Assembly: GCA_028703305.1 (NCBI GenBank)
Contig: JAQVNC010000004.1
Location: forward strand, 1-41,971
Source: Patescibacteria group bacterium
GTDB lineage: Bacteria > Patescibacteriota > Patescibacteriia > Patescibacteriales > GWC2-42-12
DNA length: 41,971 nucleotides
Direction of reading: 5' to 3'
Position 1 is the stretch's first letter. Every line of letters begins with the position of its first letter. The translations under genes and the position numbers were made by a program. The notes under the pieces are model-generated. The model searched no databases and was not told the origin of the DNA. It saw nothing but the letters and a program-made list of their open reading frames with translations. Of the stretch, positions 1 to 8,868 are shown one piece after another.

Positions 1-2
1 CG

Positions 3-149
3 ACCATAAGGAACCTTGAGCAGTTTGTTGCTCGTTTAGTATTGCACCCCGAAAATCATAAAATAAAAATTGAACAGATGATCAAACGTGAGCCATATTT
101 AATTTTAAAAGATCGCTTTGTTATAAAAAATTATACGGCTAGAGTTTGA
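3..149 (+). CDS. 3' end of a truncated CDS (hypothetical)
   Basis: Open frame from the window edge (TIRNLEQFVARLVLHPENHKIKIEQMIKREPYLILKDRFVIKNYTARV) ending in TGA at 147-149; no family recognised. Confidence 0.4.
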   Translation, partial: TIRNLEQFVARLVLHPENHKIKIEQMIKREPYLILKDRFVIKNYTARV

Positions 150-166
150 AAAAATAAAATTTTAAT

Positions 167-1003
167 ATGAGTCAGAAAATTATTAAAACAAAATTTTCGG
201 TTTTTCGAAAAAAAGAAATTCGCAAGACTATTTATAATAACGAGTGGTGGTTTTCGGTCGCGGATGTAATTGAAGCGCTTACGGATACGGTTGATATCAG
301 GGGTTACATAAAAAAGATGAGAAAAAGAGATAAAGATTTAGACTCCTATTGGGGGACAAATTGTCCCCCACTTGAAATGATTGCTAAAGATGGCAAAAAA
401 AGAAAAATAACCAGCGCCAATACCGAAGGCATTTTTCGCATTATCCAATCAATTCCCTCGCCAAAGGCTGAACCATTCAAACGTTGGCTGGCTAAAGTCG
501 GTTATGAGAGAATACAGGAGATTGAAGATCCGGAACTTGGGGCTAAACGAACCCGCGCGCTTTATAGAGCTAAAGGCTATTCCGAAGCTTGGATAGAAAA
601 AAGAATGCGCGGCATTGAAGCGCGCGAAACTTTGACCAATGAATGGAAAAACCGCGGCGTCAAAGAAGGGCAGGAATACGCGATATTAACGGCTGAAATT
701 TCCAAGGCAACTTTCGGTATGACGCCGAGCCAATACCAGAAATTCAAAGGCCTGGAGCGGGGAAACTTGCGTGACCACATGAACGACTTGGAATTGATTT
801 TTACCATGTTGGGCGAAGCGTCAACCACGGAAATCGCAAAAAATAAAAACAGCTTGGGTTTTACTGAAAATAAATTCGCCGCCCAAGAAGGCGGAAACGT
901 GGCCGGCAAAGCAAGAAAGGATTTAGAGAATAGAAGCGGTAAGAAAGTTTCTACCAACAAGAATTATTTGCTAAAATCCGAGGACAAGAAAAGATTGAAA
1001 TAA
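167..1003 (+). CDS. BRO family / Bro-N domain protein (DinD-like antirepressor family)
   Basis: N-terminal EWWFSVADVIEALTDTVDIRGYIKKMRKRDKDL and ANTEGIFRIIQSIPSPKAEPFKRWLAKVGYERIQE are typical Bro-N motifs. Confidence 0.85.
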   Translation: MSQKIIKTKFSVFRKKEIRKTIYNNEWWFSVADVIEALTDTVDIRGYIKKMRKRDKDLDSYWGTNCPPLEMIAKDGKKRKITSANTEGIFRIIQSIPSPKAEPFKRWLAKVGYERIQEIEDPELGAKRTRALYRAKGYSEAWIEKRMRGIEARETLTNEWKNRGVKEGQEYAILTAEISKATFGMTPSQYQKFKGLERGNLRDHMNDLELIFTMLGEASTTEIAKNKNSLGFTENKFAAQEGGNVAGKARKDLENRSGKKVSTNKNYLLKSEDKKRLK

Positions 1004-1008
1004 TTTAT

Positions 1009-1446
1009 ATGGCTTTTTCTAAAATAGCTAATAATAACAAAATTATCACTGAAGATTTTGTTAAGAATTCAATTATTAAATATTTATCCTCTAATAATTG
1101 GGGTTATTTTCAATTTGGTGGTTTGCACGAACGAGGAGCTGATGTAAGAGCAAAACATAACCAATATCCAATATATTATTATATAGAAACGAAAGGCCAG
1201 GGAAAAATAAGACAAGCTGATGAAGTTGCTTTCGTGTATTCGTTAGGCCAGATTATTACCAGGATGAAAACGAATAATACGAGGAATAAATATGCGATAG
1301 GATTACCGTCGGTAAGCGCAAAAATTGCGCTTCGCCGCTTGCCCTGGCAGGTCGCCAAAAAGCTATTGTTATATATTCTTTCCGTTGATCATGATGGAAA
1401 AGTTAAGCAATATTCTTGGCAAGATTTGAAAAAGAGTAATAAATAA
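1009..1446 (+). CDS. hypothetical protein, possible PD-(D/E)xK nuclease-like fold
   Basis: GADVRAKH...YYIETKGQG resembles a D-x(n)-ExK signature; family assignment not verified. Confidence 0.45.
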   Translation: MAFSKIANNNKIITEDFVKNSIIKYLSSNNWGYFQFGGLHERGADVRAKHNQYPIYYYIETKGQGKIRQADEVAFVYSLGQIITRMKTNNTRNKYAIGLPSVSAKIALRRLPWQVAKKLLLYILSVDHDGKVKQYSWQDLKKSNK

Positions 1447-1463
1447 TGGATAGTAAATAAACT

Positions 1464-2189
1464 ATGAAAAACGCTAAAATAGTTGAAAAAAATTTAAGCC
1501 AGCTGTTAAAAGAATATAAGTTGAGTAAAAAATTATCATTGGAGATAATTAAGGACTGGATTTTTAACGATGAAGGAGAATCCGCCATGGACGCGTCTAA
1601 TCGTTTTCGGAAAAAGTGGTATAAATATTTTGCGCGCGTGAAAGATATGGATGAAATGAATAATGTTTTGCAACACTTTACCGATGCTTGGAATTATTTT
1701 CCGCATCAGTCGCTTGGCGGGAAATCTCCTTGTGAGATAATGGAAGAAGAAATTAAGAAGCGGCCGAAGCAATTACAGCAACAAAATGGTGATATGCCGA
1801 AAGTAAGAGTTGGCGGCCACGAGATGGAGTGGGAGGAGTACCAAAAAATGCTTAAAGAAATGGAACTTTTGCAAAGACCGTTCCGCAATTGGGCGGAAAA
1901 GCACTTATTGCCTAAGTATAAGAAATATTTAAGGCAAGATTATAAAAAAGAGACGGCGGAAAAGCACTTTGAAGTAGCTGATATATTTTTTGAGCGCGTG
2001 CTACATGTTGGCTTTATTGAATTTAATCAGATCAGGAAAGAATTTATTCAAAAAGAATTTCCTCATTGGTGGCAGACGCATGTTTTAATGAGCAACTTGA
2101 ACGAGCAAGAGGTTTTAAATTCACTTAAAATATTATTTCAGTATATTTTTTCGGTTTATGAACAAGATATAAAGAAATTTGGCTTTTGA
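1464..2189 (+). CDS. hypothetical protein
   Basis: 241-aa ORF; short segment DAWNYFPHQSLGGKSPCEIM resembles the C-terminal end of transposase/integrase cores, but there is no catalytic core. Confidence 0.6.
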   Translation: MKNAKIVEKNLSQLLKEYKLSKKLSLEIIKDWIFNDEGESAMDASNRFRKKWYKYFARVKDMDEMNNVLQHFTDAWNYFPHQSLGGKSPCEIMEEEIKKRPKQLQQQNGDMPKVRVGGHEMEWEEYQKMLKEMELLQRPFRNWAEKHLLPKYKKYLRQDYKKETAEKHFEVADIFFERVLHVGFIEFNQIRKEFIQKEFPHWWQTHVLMSNLNEQEVLNSLKILFQYIFSVYEQDIKKFGF

Positions 2190-2230
2190 TGCTATAATTA
2201 CAGCATACTTAATTATTAACGCGAATAATT

Positions 2231-3040
2231 ATGAAAAAGGAGGCAGCTTATTTGCGCGTCATGCCGATTGCCATTATGGTGTCATGTTTTTTTGTATTTG
2301 GGCAAAATGTCAAAGCGGCGGATACCGTTATTACTCAAGACACAGTTTGGTCTAAGGGCGAAGTTAGGATTATTGACGGCAGCGACGGTCTGGCGATTAT
2401 GCCGGGCGCTAAATTGACGGTTGAAGCCGGAGTGATAATTAAATTATATCCAAACAACGCGATTACTATTATGGGTGAATTGGATATAAAAGGCAGCGCG
2501 GCCGAGCCGGTAATCATAACTTCCTTAAAAGACGACAGCGCGGGCGGTGATACTAACGGCGACGGCAATGCTACCGCGCCGGCATTAGGCGATTGGTATG
2601 GTATTTTTGCCAATAGCCCTAGCGCGATTATTAAAATTGATTATGCCAAGATCAGCTACGGCGGGTCGTATGATAATAACCAGACGTATTTGTTGGCGAT
2701 CAATCAAGCCGCGGAATTCAGCGTTAGTCATAGTTCAATAGTTAATAATAACGGCTACATGATAATCGGCCAAGTGCCAAGCGTTAAAATCAATTATTCC
2801 AATATCAACAATCCTAATTTCTGCCTAAGCGAAGACCCTTTCGGCATGGGTATAGCCATGACTTATTGCGGCGGTCCCATGCTAATGAATATGGGCGCTA
2901 ATTTAATGGACGCGACTAATAATTACTGGGGACATGAGAATGGCCCGACCATATTAGAGCAAATTAGTGGTTCGCCCGATATTAAAGGCACGGCGATTAT
3001 GGGTAATATAAGTTATCAGCCGTTTTTAACCATGCCTTGA
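2231..3040 (+). pseudogene. secreted right-handed beta-helix-like N-terminal part of a lipase-type protein, terminated by in-frame TGA
   Basis: Signal peptide plus repetitive beta-helix-like sequence. The same reading frame continues after TGA 3038-3040 into the lipase ORF (QAKPDPIVLVPGIGAC). Confidence 0.65.
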
Positions 3041-3061
3041 CAAGCCAAGCCGGATCCGATT

Positions 3062-4810
3062 GTGCTGGTGCCGGGCATTGGCGCCTGCCTAAATCTAAAA
3101 GTAATGACCGGATTGGAAGAGTCGTCATGGAATTGGGATTTGGTCGGCGATTATTATCAAGGGTTGATTAAAACCTTGGAAGCGGCCGGTTTTACACAAG
3201 GCGAAGATCTATTTATCGCCTGTTATGACTGGAGAAAAATCAACGGCTTTAATTCGGACGCGGCGGTTAATTCGGGCGAGGAGTATTTAAGTTATTGGAT
3301 TGATGAAGCTAAAGCGAAAAGCGGTGTTTCAAAAGTTGACATTATCGCGCATAGCATGGGCGGTTTGGTCTCGCGTTCATATATTCAAGGAGCTAATTAT
3401 CAAAATGATGTTGATCAATTGATTATGCTGGGAACGCCGAATCATGGTTCGTCTGATTCATATTATCCATGGGAGGGCGGAGAAATACCAACTAACTGGC
3501 AAAAATATAAAGAAATATTGACTTATTATTTGTTACTTTTAAAATTTAAAGGTTTAAATATTACTAATATTGCTACTATTCATGAGTACATCCCGTCAGT
3601 TAAGCAACTTTTGCCAACCTATGATTATCTTTTTGACACGGTAAGGCAAATGCTTGTGCCTAATGCGGCAATAGTTGAAATAAACAGTTGGTTAAATGAT
3701 TTAAACAGCGAAACCGAAATTGCCAAATTACGCTCTCGCGTTAGAACACAGATATTTTACGGCGACGGCAGAGACACCTTAAATCAAATACCAGTCGGCG
3801 AACGTAGCGTCTTGGATATTCAATTAGGTGAATGGATTGATGGCAAGCCAATAGATGGACAAGCGGTATATGAGCCAAGCGGCGATGGCACGGTCATGAA
3901 TACTAGTGTGCCGATCTCTGGCATAGCTAGTATAGCTTTACCTGGCGTTGAGCATAGCGCCTTGCCGGATCAGGCTGCGCTAAAAATAATGCAGGCGCTC
4001 GGGATTCGGAGTGAGCAGATATTCAGTTCACCGGACACAAAAAGCGAGTTGATGTTTTTAGTCGCCTCGCCGGTATTTCCGCTGGTTACTACGCCTGATG
4101 GCACAGGACAAATTGGTTATGACGCGGCTACCGGCAACCTGGTAAATACAATTGATGGCGCGCGCTATCTTAGCGCCGGGGATAACGAAGCAAAATTGAT
4201 TATTATCCCGAACCCTGTGGACGGCGAGTATTCTTTGGAATTAACCGGCAACGCGGACGGCGCATATCATTTGGCCAGTGGTTATTTTTCAGATACCAAA
4301 AGCATAGTTAAAGAAACGGCCGGCGAGGTAGCGGATGAGCAGATAATAAACTATCCGGTTAATTTACAGAGCGCCGGCGATAATATTTTGCCGGAATTAG
4401 CGCCGGATAAAGAAGATGAAAGCGTGGCGATAAATAGAGTGATAGCCGATATTGAGGCCATGCTGACCAAGGGCTGGATAAAAAATAAGCAAAGCGCGCA
4501 GGAATTGATACGGCCGTTAAAACAATTAAATAAGCAGTTAAGTTCAATTGATAAACAAACTGCACGGATCAAGAAGTGGATTGATAAAATTAGCGCTAAT
4601 ACCAAAATAAAGCCGAAAGTTAAAGAGCAACTTTTAAAAGTCCTGAATAAACGGCTGGACAAACTTTCGGTTCAGCGAGCGAAATATATTGAGCGCGATT
4701 TAGCTTCATTCAACAAAAATTTGGAGAATTTAAAGAAAAAGAATAAAATAACCATAGAGGGTTATAATTCGCTAATTAAAAGTATTAATATTTTAAGAAA
4801 AATTTTATGA
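3062..4810 (+). CDS. lipase / LCAT-like alpha/beta hydrolase with C-terminal coiled-coil; probably the continuation of 2231..3040
   Basis: VPGIGA and DIIAHSMGGLVSRSY (GxSxGG-type nucleophile elbow). The ORF start at GTG 3062 lies inside the hydrolase first strand, so it is unlikely to be the true start. Confidence 0.75.
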   Translation: MLVPGIGACLNLKVMTGLEESSWNWDLVGDYYQGLIKTLEAAGFTQGEDLFIACYDWRKINGFNSDAAVNSGEEYLSYWIDEAKAKSGVSKVDIIAHSMGGLVSRSYIQGANYQNDVDQLIMLGTPNHGSSDSYYPWEGGEIPTNWQKYKEILTYYLLLLKFKGLNITNIATIHEYIPSVKQLLPTYDYLFDTVRQMLVPNAAIVEINSWLNDLNSETEIAKLRSRVRTQIFYGDGRDTLNQIPVGERSVLDIQLGEWIDGKPIDGQAVYEPSGDGTVMNTSVPISGIASIALPGVEHSALPDQAALKIMQALGIRSEQIFSSPDTKSELMFLVASPVFPLVTTPDGTGQIGYDAATGNLVNTIDGARYLSAGDNEAKLIIIPNPVDGEYSLELTGNADGAYHLASGYFSDTKSIVKETAGEVADEQIINYPVNLQSAGDNILPELAPDKEDESVAINRVIADIEAMLTKGWIKNKQSAQELIRPLKQLNKQLSSIDKQTARIKKWIDKISANTKIKPKVKEQLLKVLNKRLDKLSVQRAKYIERDLASFNKNLENLKKKNKITIEGYNSLIKSINILRKIL

Positions 4811-5379
4811 AAAATTTAAAATTTGAGTTTAAAGCAATCCTTGTTTTAATTGGTTTATCTTTAGCTCTCTTTGCTTATTATAATAACGGATTTTTTATAT
4901 TTTTTGGTGTTTTATATTCCATTGTTATTTATTTAGTATTCTTTTTTTATAGAAAAAAATATAAATATTTAGATACAAAAGATATAGAAATAAAGCGCGA
5001 GATTATTAAGTTAATAATAAAGGTTGCCGTAGTATCGGTTATTTCTTCCCTTCTTTCTTTGTATACATATAATTTTTTTAAAGAAATATATATATTGATC
5101 GTTAATCCTCAATTTGGTGACCCAGGATTATTTCTTGGTTTTCGCGAGTTGGGTTTAATAATTCTTGGATTTTTAATGGCTTATAGTTTTTATGCTTCTT
5201 TCCTTTTCTTTATATCTACCGACTTAAGAGAATGGAGGTTTTTTCTAATAGTAATATTGCCAGTTATAATTTTTTGTATAAACTCATGGTCATTAATTCC
5301 GTCGGTATTTTTTCTGTCCGCCTTAGGTTTTGGAATCGCTTGGGTGATTAATCTCATAATAAAAAAGATAAAGCTATAA
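4807..5379 (+). CDS. hypothetical multi-pass membrane protein
   Basis: Hydrophobic segments; ATGA overlap with upstream stop. Confidence 0.65.
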   Translation: MKNLKFEFKAILVLIGLSLALFAYYNNGFFIFFGVLYSIVIYLVFFFYRKKYKYLDTKDIEIKREIIKLIIKVAVVSVISSLLSLYTYNFFKEIYILIVNPQFGDPGLFLGFRELGLIILGFLMAYSFYASFLFFISTDLREWRFFLIVILPVIIFCINSWSLIPSVFFLSALGFGIAWVINLIIKKIKL

Positions 5380-5402
5380 ATAATGATTAAAATCAGTATT
5401 TT

Positions 5403-5573
5403 ATGAGAAGAAAAAATGAAGATGAAAATATAAGAAAAATTTTAAAAAGCGGGGATAGTTATGCAATAACTATTCCCATTGAAATGCTTGATAAACTGAA
5501 GTGGAGAGAAAAACAAAAAGTCGTTGTTAAAATGAAGGGTAAGAGTGTAATTATAAAAGACTGGAAACAATAG
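5403..5573 (+). CDS. AbrB/MazE-like (SpoVT-AbrB) DNA-binding domain protein, 56 aa
   Basis: Not in the ORF track (short): MRRKNEDENIRKILKSGDSYAITIPIEMLDKLKWREKQKVVVKMKGKSVIIKDWKQ. The motif SGDSYAITIPIEMLDKLKW...VVVKMKGKSVIIK fits AbrB-type swapped-hairpin proteins. Confidence 0.7.
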   Translation: MRRKNEDENIRKILKSGDSYAITIPIEMLDKLKWREKQKVVVKMKGKSVIIKDWKQ

Positions 5574-5623
5574 GCGGCGCGCCAATGAATTGGCACGAAA
5601 AATAATCTCGGCTTGAAAAAGTT

Positions 5624-5715
5624 TACCCGCCGAAGCCTGGGCGGAGGCGGGAGGCGGATTAGTCCGCCCGAGGCGGATAAACCCGCCGAAGGCGGGAGGA
5701 AGACAAAGGCGGGCA
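5624..5715. repeat. clustered GC-rich palindromic CCGCC/GGCGG repeats
   Basis: CCGCCGAAGCCTGGGCGGAGGCGGGAGGCGGATTAGTCCGCCCGAGGCGGATAAACCCGCCGAAGGCGGG. Confidence 0.75.
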
Positions 5716-5862
5716 AAAATTTCCTTTCCCCCGACCCCTTTCCTTTTTTGCCCTTTGCCTTTCGGCCGTAAAATTTTAATTTTGAACCTTTTTTATAAAA
5801 AAGGTTCGTCCTATGTCTAATAAACTCGACCAAGTCAAAATATTAAATAATTTTAAAAATAT

Positions 5863-6909
5863 ATGAAAAATCAAAAACCGCAATTTTATTTTCTATTGGC
5901 TTTGCTGATAGTAACTTCGATTTTGTCGTTCTATGTCTTGCGCCCGTTTGCTTCGGTTTTTATTCTGGCCGCGATTTTTACGGTAGTGTTTCAGCCTCTT
6001 TATCGCAGGGTGCTGAAATATAGCTTTAATCACGAAGGTTTGGCCGCTTTTTTAACGACAATTATTATCGTGGTTATCATTTTAACGCCGTTAACTTTTT
6101 TGGGAGTAAGAATTTTTCAGGAATTGCGCGATCTTTATGTCTCTTTGATTGAAAACGGCGGCAAAGATAATTTTATAAGTGTTTTTAACGGCTTATTGGA
6201 AAATTTCCGCCATTATTTTCTTCTGCCGCCTGAATTTTCCATTAACATCGGGCAATATGTAAAAGAAGGCTTGAATTGGCTGTTAAATAATTTAGGCGCT
6301 TTGTTTTCCAATTTTGCCAGCATTTTAGCGACTTTTTTTATTTTTTTGATTACGCTTTATTATTTGCTTAAAGACGGGCATAAAATCAAACAAGCGGCCA
6401 TAAAATACAGTCCATTGGCCGATACTGATGATAAGATGATTTTAAATAAGCTGGAACTGGCCATTAGTTCTATCGTAAGAGGAAATTTTACCATTGCTTT
6501 TTTGCAAGGTTTTTTGACTACCATCGGCTTTACGATTTTTAGCGTGCCTAACGCCATTCTCTGGGGCACGGCCGCGGCCATCGCTTCTTTAATCCCGAGC
6601 GTCGGCACCTCGCTGGTCTTTATACCGGCCATTATTTTAATGTATGTAAGCGGTAATTTATTTTCCGCCGTTGGCTTATTGCTTTGGGGCATGCTGGCCG
6701 TCGGCCTGATTGATAATTTTCTCGGCCCGAAGCTCATCGGCCGCGGCATGAAATTGCATCCGTTATTAGTTCTTTTTTCAGTCATCGGCGGCGCGGTTTT
6801 TCTGGGTCCGATCGGCTTTTTCCTGGGCCCGATTATCTTAAGCCTGCTCTTCGCTCTCCTGCATATTTATTTTTATGTAAAAAATGACGGCAAGGGGGCG
6901 GCTAAATAA
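5863..6909 (+). CDS. AI-2E family transporter (PerM-like)
   Basis: Typical topology; motifs SLIPSVGTSLVFIPA and DNFLGPKLIGRGMKLHPLLVLFSVIGG. Confidence 0.88.
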   Translation: MKNQKPQFYFLLALLIVTSILSFYVLRPFASVFILAAIFTVVFQPLYRRVLKYSFNHEGLAAFLTTIIIVVIILTPLTFLGVRIFQELRDLYVSLIENGGKDNFISVFNGLLENFRHYFLLPPEFSINIGQYVKEGLNWLLNNLGALFSNFASILATFFIFLITLYYLLKDGHKIKQAAIKYSPLADTDDKMILNKLELAISSIVRGNFTIAFLQGFLTTIGFTIFSVPNAILWGTAAAIASLIPSVGTSLVFIPAIILMYVSGNLFSAVGLLLWGMLAVGLIDNFLGPKLIGRGMKLHPLLVLFSVIGGAVFLGPIGFFLGPIILSLLFALLHIYFYVKNDGKGAAK

Positions 6910-7745
6910 TTATATTCGGAGTAATCATAATATTTTTTTCCACTCTTTTTGACGAGATATCCATCTCTATCACCAAGGCTAAATTAAACCAAAAGCAAAT
7001 CAGTCTTTATAGTATCGGCGCAATAAATTATCTGGCCGCGGCAATATTTTTTATTTCAGCAAACATTATTAGGGGGGAATTTAATTTTAGCTTGGCTTCG
7101 CTGCCGACTTTCGGCGCCAGGGCGATAATAGAGATAATTTTAACTTACATATCCTTAAAGGCCATTGCTTTGGCCGACCGCAGCACTTTTGGTTTTGTCA
7201 GAACTATGACCATGCCCCTGCTTTTAGCGGTTGATTTATTATTGGGCTATAAAATCAGCGGCTGGCAGTTTATCGGCATCGGCATAATTATTTTTTCTTT
7301 ATTTTTAAATTTTTCCTTACAAGGCATAAAAAAACAAGGCGTTTGGCTGTCTCTATCTACCGCCGTATTGGCAGTAGCGACCATTACTTTATATAAATAT
7401 GATATAACGCATTATAATTCAGTAGCCGCCGAGCAAGCTATCATCCACTTAATTTTGCTGGCGTTTTTAATCAGCTTAGCCTTTTTAAAAGCCAAGGAAA
7501 ATCCTTTCGCTTTTTTAAAACAAAAAACCTATCTTTTTCAGACTTTAATCAATGCCATCCCGTCTTTTGCCAACAGCTACGCCTATGTCTTCGCGCCGGC
7601 TTCAATAATTCTGTCGGCTTATCGGTCTTCGGCCGTGTTCTGGTCTGTGGTTTCCGGTAAAATTTATTTTAAAGAAGAGCATTTATTGATTAAATTAACT
7701 TGTTTAATATTGCTAATTGGCGGCATGATATTGTTAGCTTTTTAA
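6909..7745 (+). CDS. EamA/DMT-like permease; start uncertain (ORF track starts at TTG 7092)
   Basis: Same frame is open back to about 6906, encoding IFGVIIIFFSTLFDEISISITKAKLNQKQISLYSIGAINYLAAAIFFIS before the listed start. No ATG/GTG/TTG is present in that extension near the upstream AAGGGGG. Confidence 0.6.
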   Translation: MIFGVIIIFFSTLFDEISISITKAKLNQKQISLYSIGAINYLAAAIFFISANIIRGEFNFSLASLPTFGARAIIEIILTYISLKAIALADRSTFGFVRTMTMPLLLAVDLLLGYKISGWQFIGIGIIIFSLFLNFSLQGIKKQGVWLSLSTAVLAVATITLYKYDITHYNSVAAEQAIIHLILLAFLISLAFLKAKENPFAFLKQKTYLFQTLINAIPSFANSYAYVFAPASIILSAYRSSAVFWSVVSGKIYFKEEHLLIKLTCLILLIGGMILLAF

Positions 7746-7790
7746 ATAAAATCAGCTAGATGAGACGAATAGAAAATTAAATTTTAAAAA

Positions 7791-7826
7791 ATAAAAACCC
7801 GGCCGTTTTACCGGCCGGATTTTTTA
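7791..7826. terminator. intrinsic (bidirectional) terminator between convergent EamA-like gene and rpmB
   Basis: A-tract + CCGGCCG TTTTAC CGGCCGG + T-tract. Confidence 0.85.
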
Positions 7827-7835
7827 TAAGAGATT

Positions 7836-8012
7836 TTATTTTTTCTTTTTCGCCATGGTCTTAATGCATTTGGCGCAAACATTGAGTTTTTTACCGCCTA
7901 TTTTTTTCACTTGCAAATTTATATATTGCCTTTTAATCGTTTTGATATTAGAGTGGGACCTGGAGGCGTCTTTGGTTGAACCTCGTCCGCAAACATCGCA
8001 TTTTTTTGCCAT
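7836..8012 (-). CDS. rpmB: 50S ribosomal protein L28
   Basis: Reverse strand translates to MAKKCDVCGRGSTKDASRSHSNIKTIKRQYINLQVKKIGGKKLNVCAKCIKTMAKKKK (58 aa), absent from ORF track because of its length. Confidence 0.93.
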   Translation of the reverse strand: MAKKCDVCGRGSTKDASRSHSNIKTIKRQYINLQVKKIGGKKLNVCAKCIKTMAKKKK

Positions 8013-8140
8013 AGATTATATGAATTATGAATAATGAATGATGAATTATGAATAAAAGATAACATAAGAAGTTGTTTTTGGCAAGTGGAAATGATATAAT
8101 AAATTCGTAATTCGTAATTCGTAATTTTTAATTCAAATTC

Positions 8141-8743
8141 ATGGACATGATATTTGCTTTAATCATAATTTTGTTTTCCGCCATTATCCACGAATATATG
8201 CATGGCTGGATGGCGGATTATTTAGGCGACTCGACGGCGCGCGATGCCGGCCGGCTGACCCTAAATCCGATCGCCCACATTGATCTTTGGGGGTCTATTT
8301 TAATGCCGGCTTTGATTTTTATCGGTACGGGCGGCGGCTTGGTTTTCGGCTATGCCAAGCCAGTGCCGTTTAACCCGTATAATCTGCGTGACCAAAAATA
8401 CGGCGTGGCTAAAGTGGCTTTGGCCGGGCCGCTGGCCAATTTAATAACCGCTTTGTTTTTCGGCTTATTTTTAAGATTTGTTCCCGGGCTGAATATTATC
8501 ATGGTTAGTTTTTTGGCCGCCGTCGTGCAAATTAATCTGGTGTTGATGATATTTAATCTTCTGCCCATACCGCCTTTAGACGGCTCAAAAGTGCTTCTGC
8601 CGTTTTTGCCTTATGATTGGCAGATGAAATTTTTGCAATATGAGCAATTTGGCTTTGCTTTTGTTTTACTTTTTGTCTTTTTCGGCTTCTCTTTAATTAT
8701 TCCGGTGATTGATTTTTTGTTTAGGCTGATAATAGGGGCTTAA
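8141..8743 (+). CDS. site-2 protease-family zinc metalloprotease (M50)
   Basis: HEYMHGW (HExxH), NLLPIPPLDGSKVL motif. Confidence 0.9.
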   Translation: MDMIFALIIILFSAIIHEYMHGWMADYLGDSTARDAGRLTLNPIAHIDLWGSILMPALIFIGTGGGLVFGYAKPVPFNPYNLRDQKYGVAKVALAGPLANLITALFFGLFLRFVPGLNIIMVSFLAAVVQINLVLMIFNLLPIPPLDGSKVLLPFLPYDWQMKFLQYEQFGFAFVLLFVFFGFSLIIPVIDFLFRLIIGA

Positions 8744-8759
8744 TGATTTTAAAAGGCTC

Positions 8760-8788
8760 TTGACCGTTTTTATTTCTTGTGTTAAATT
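8760..8788 (+). promoter_or_regulatory. putative sigma70-type promoter of the str operon
   Basis: TTGACC (8760-8765) - 17 nt - TAAATT (8783-8788), upstream of rpsL. Confidence 0.5.
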
Positions 8789-8812
8789 GGAATGAGTAAA
8801 TAAGTTTTACAT

Positions 8813-8830
8813 ATCCCTAAGCTTAGGGAT
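8813..8830. repeat. perfect palindrome ATCCCTAAGCTTAGGGAT in rpsL leader
   Basis: 18-nt perfect inverted repeat followed by TTGTTTTG. Confidence 0.6.
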
Positions 8831-8868
8831 TTGTTTTGTTTATCAAGAATTTTCTAAAAATTTTTAAT

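Noticed and set aside
577-960. Antisense ORF 577..960 (-)
   Set aside because: Lies wholly within the Bro-N coding gene; no recognisable motifs.
2231-4810. Alternative genetic code with UGA = Gly (as in SR1/Gracilibacteria)
   Set aside because: TGA is a functional stop at adk/map (27942-27944) and 4808-4810, and no conserved ribosomal gene contains an internal TGA.
8020-8135. Tandem GAATTATGAATAATGAATGATGAATTATGAA and (TTCGTAA)3 tracts
   Set aside because: Simple AT-rich short repeats; real but without evidence of function.
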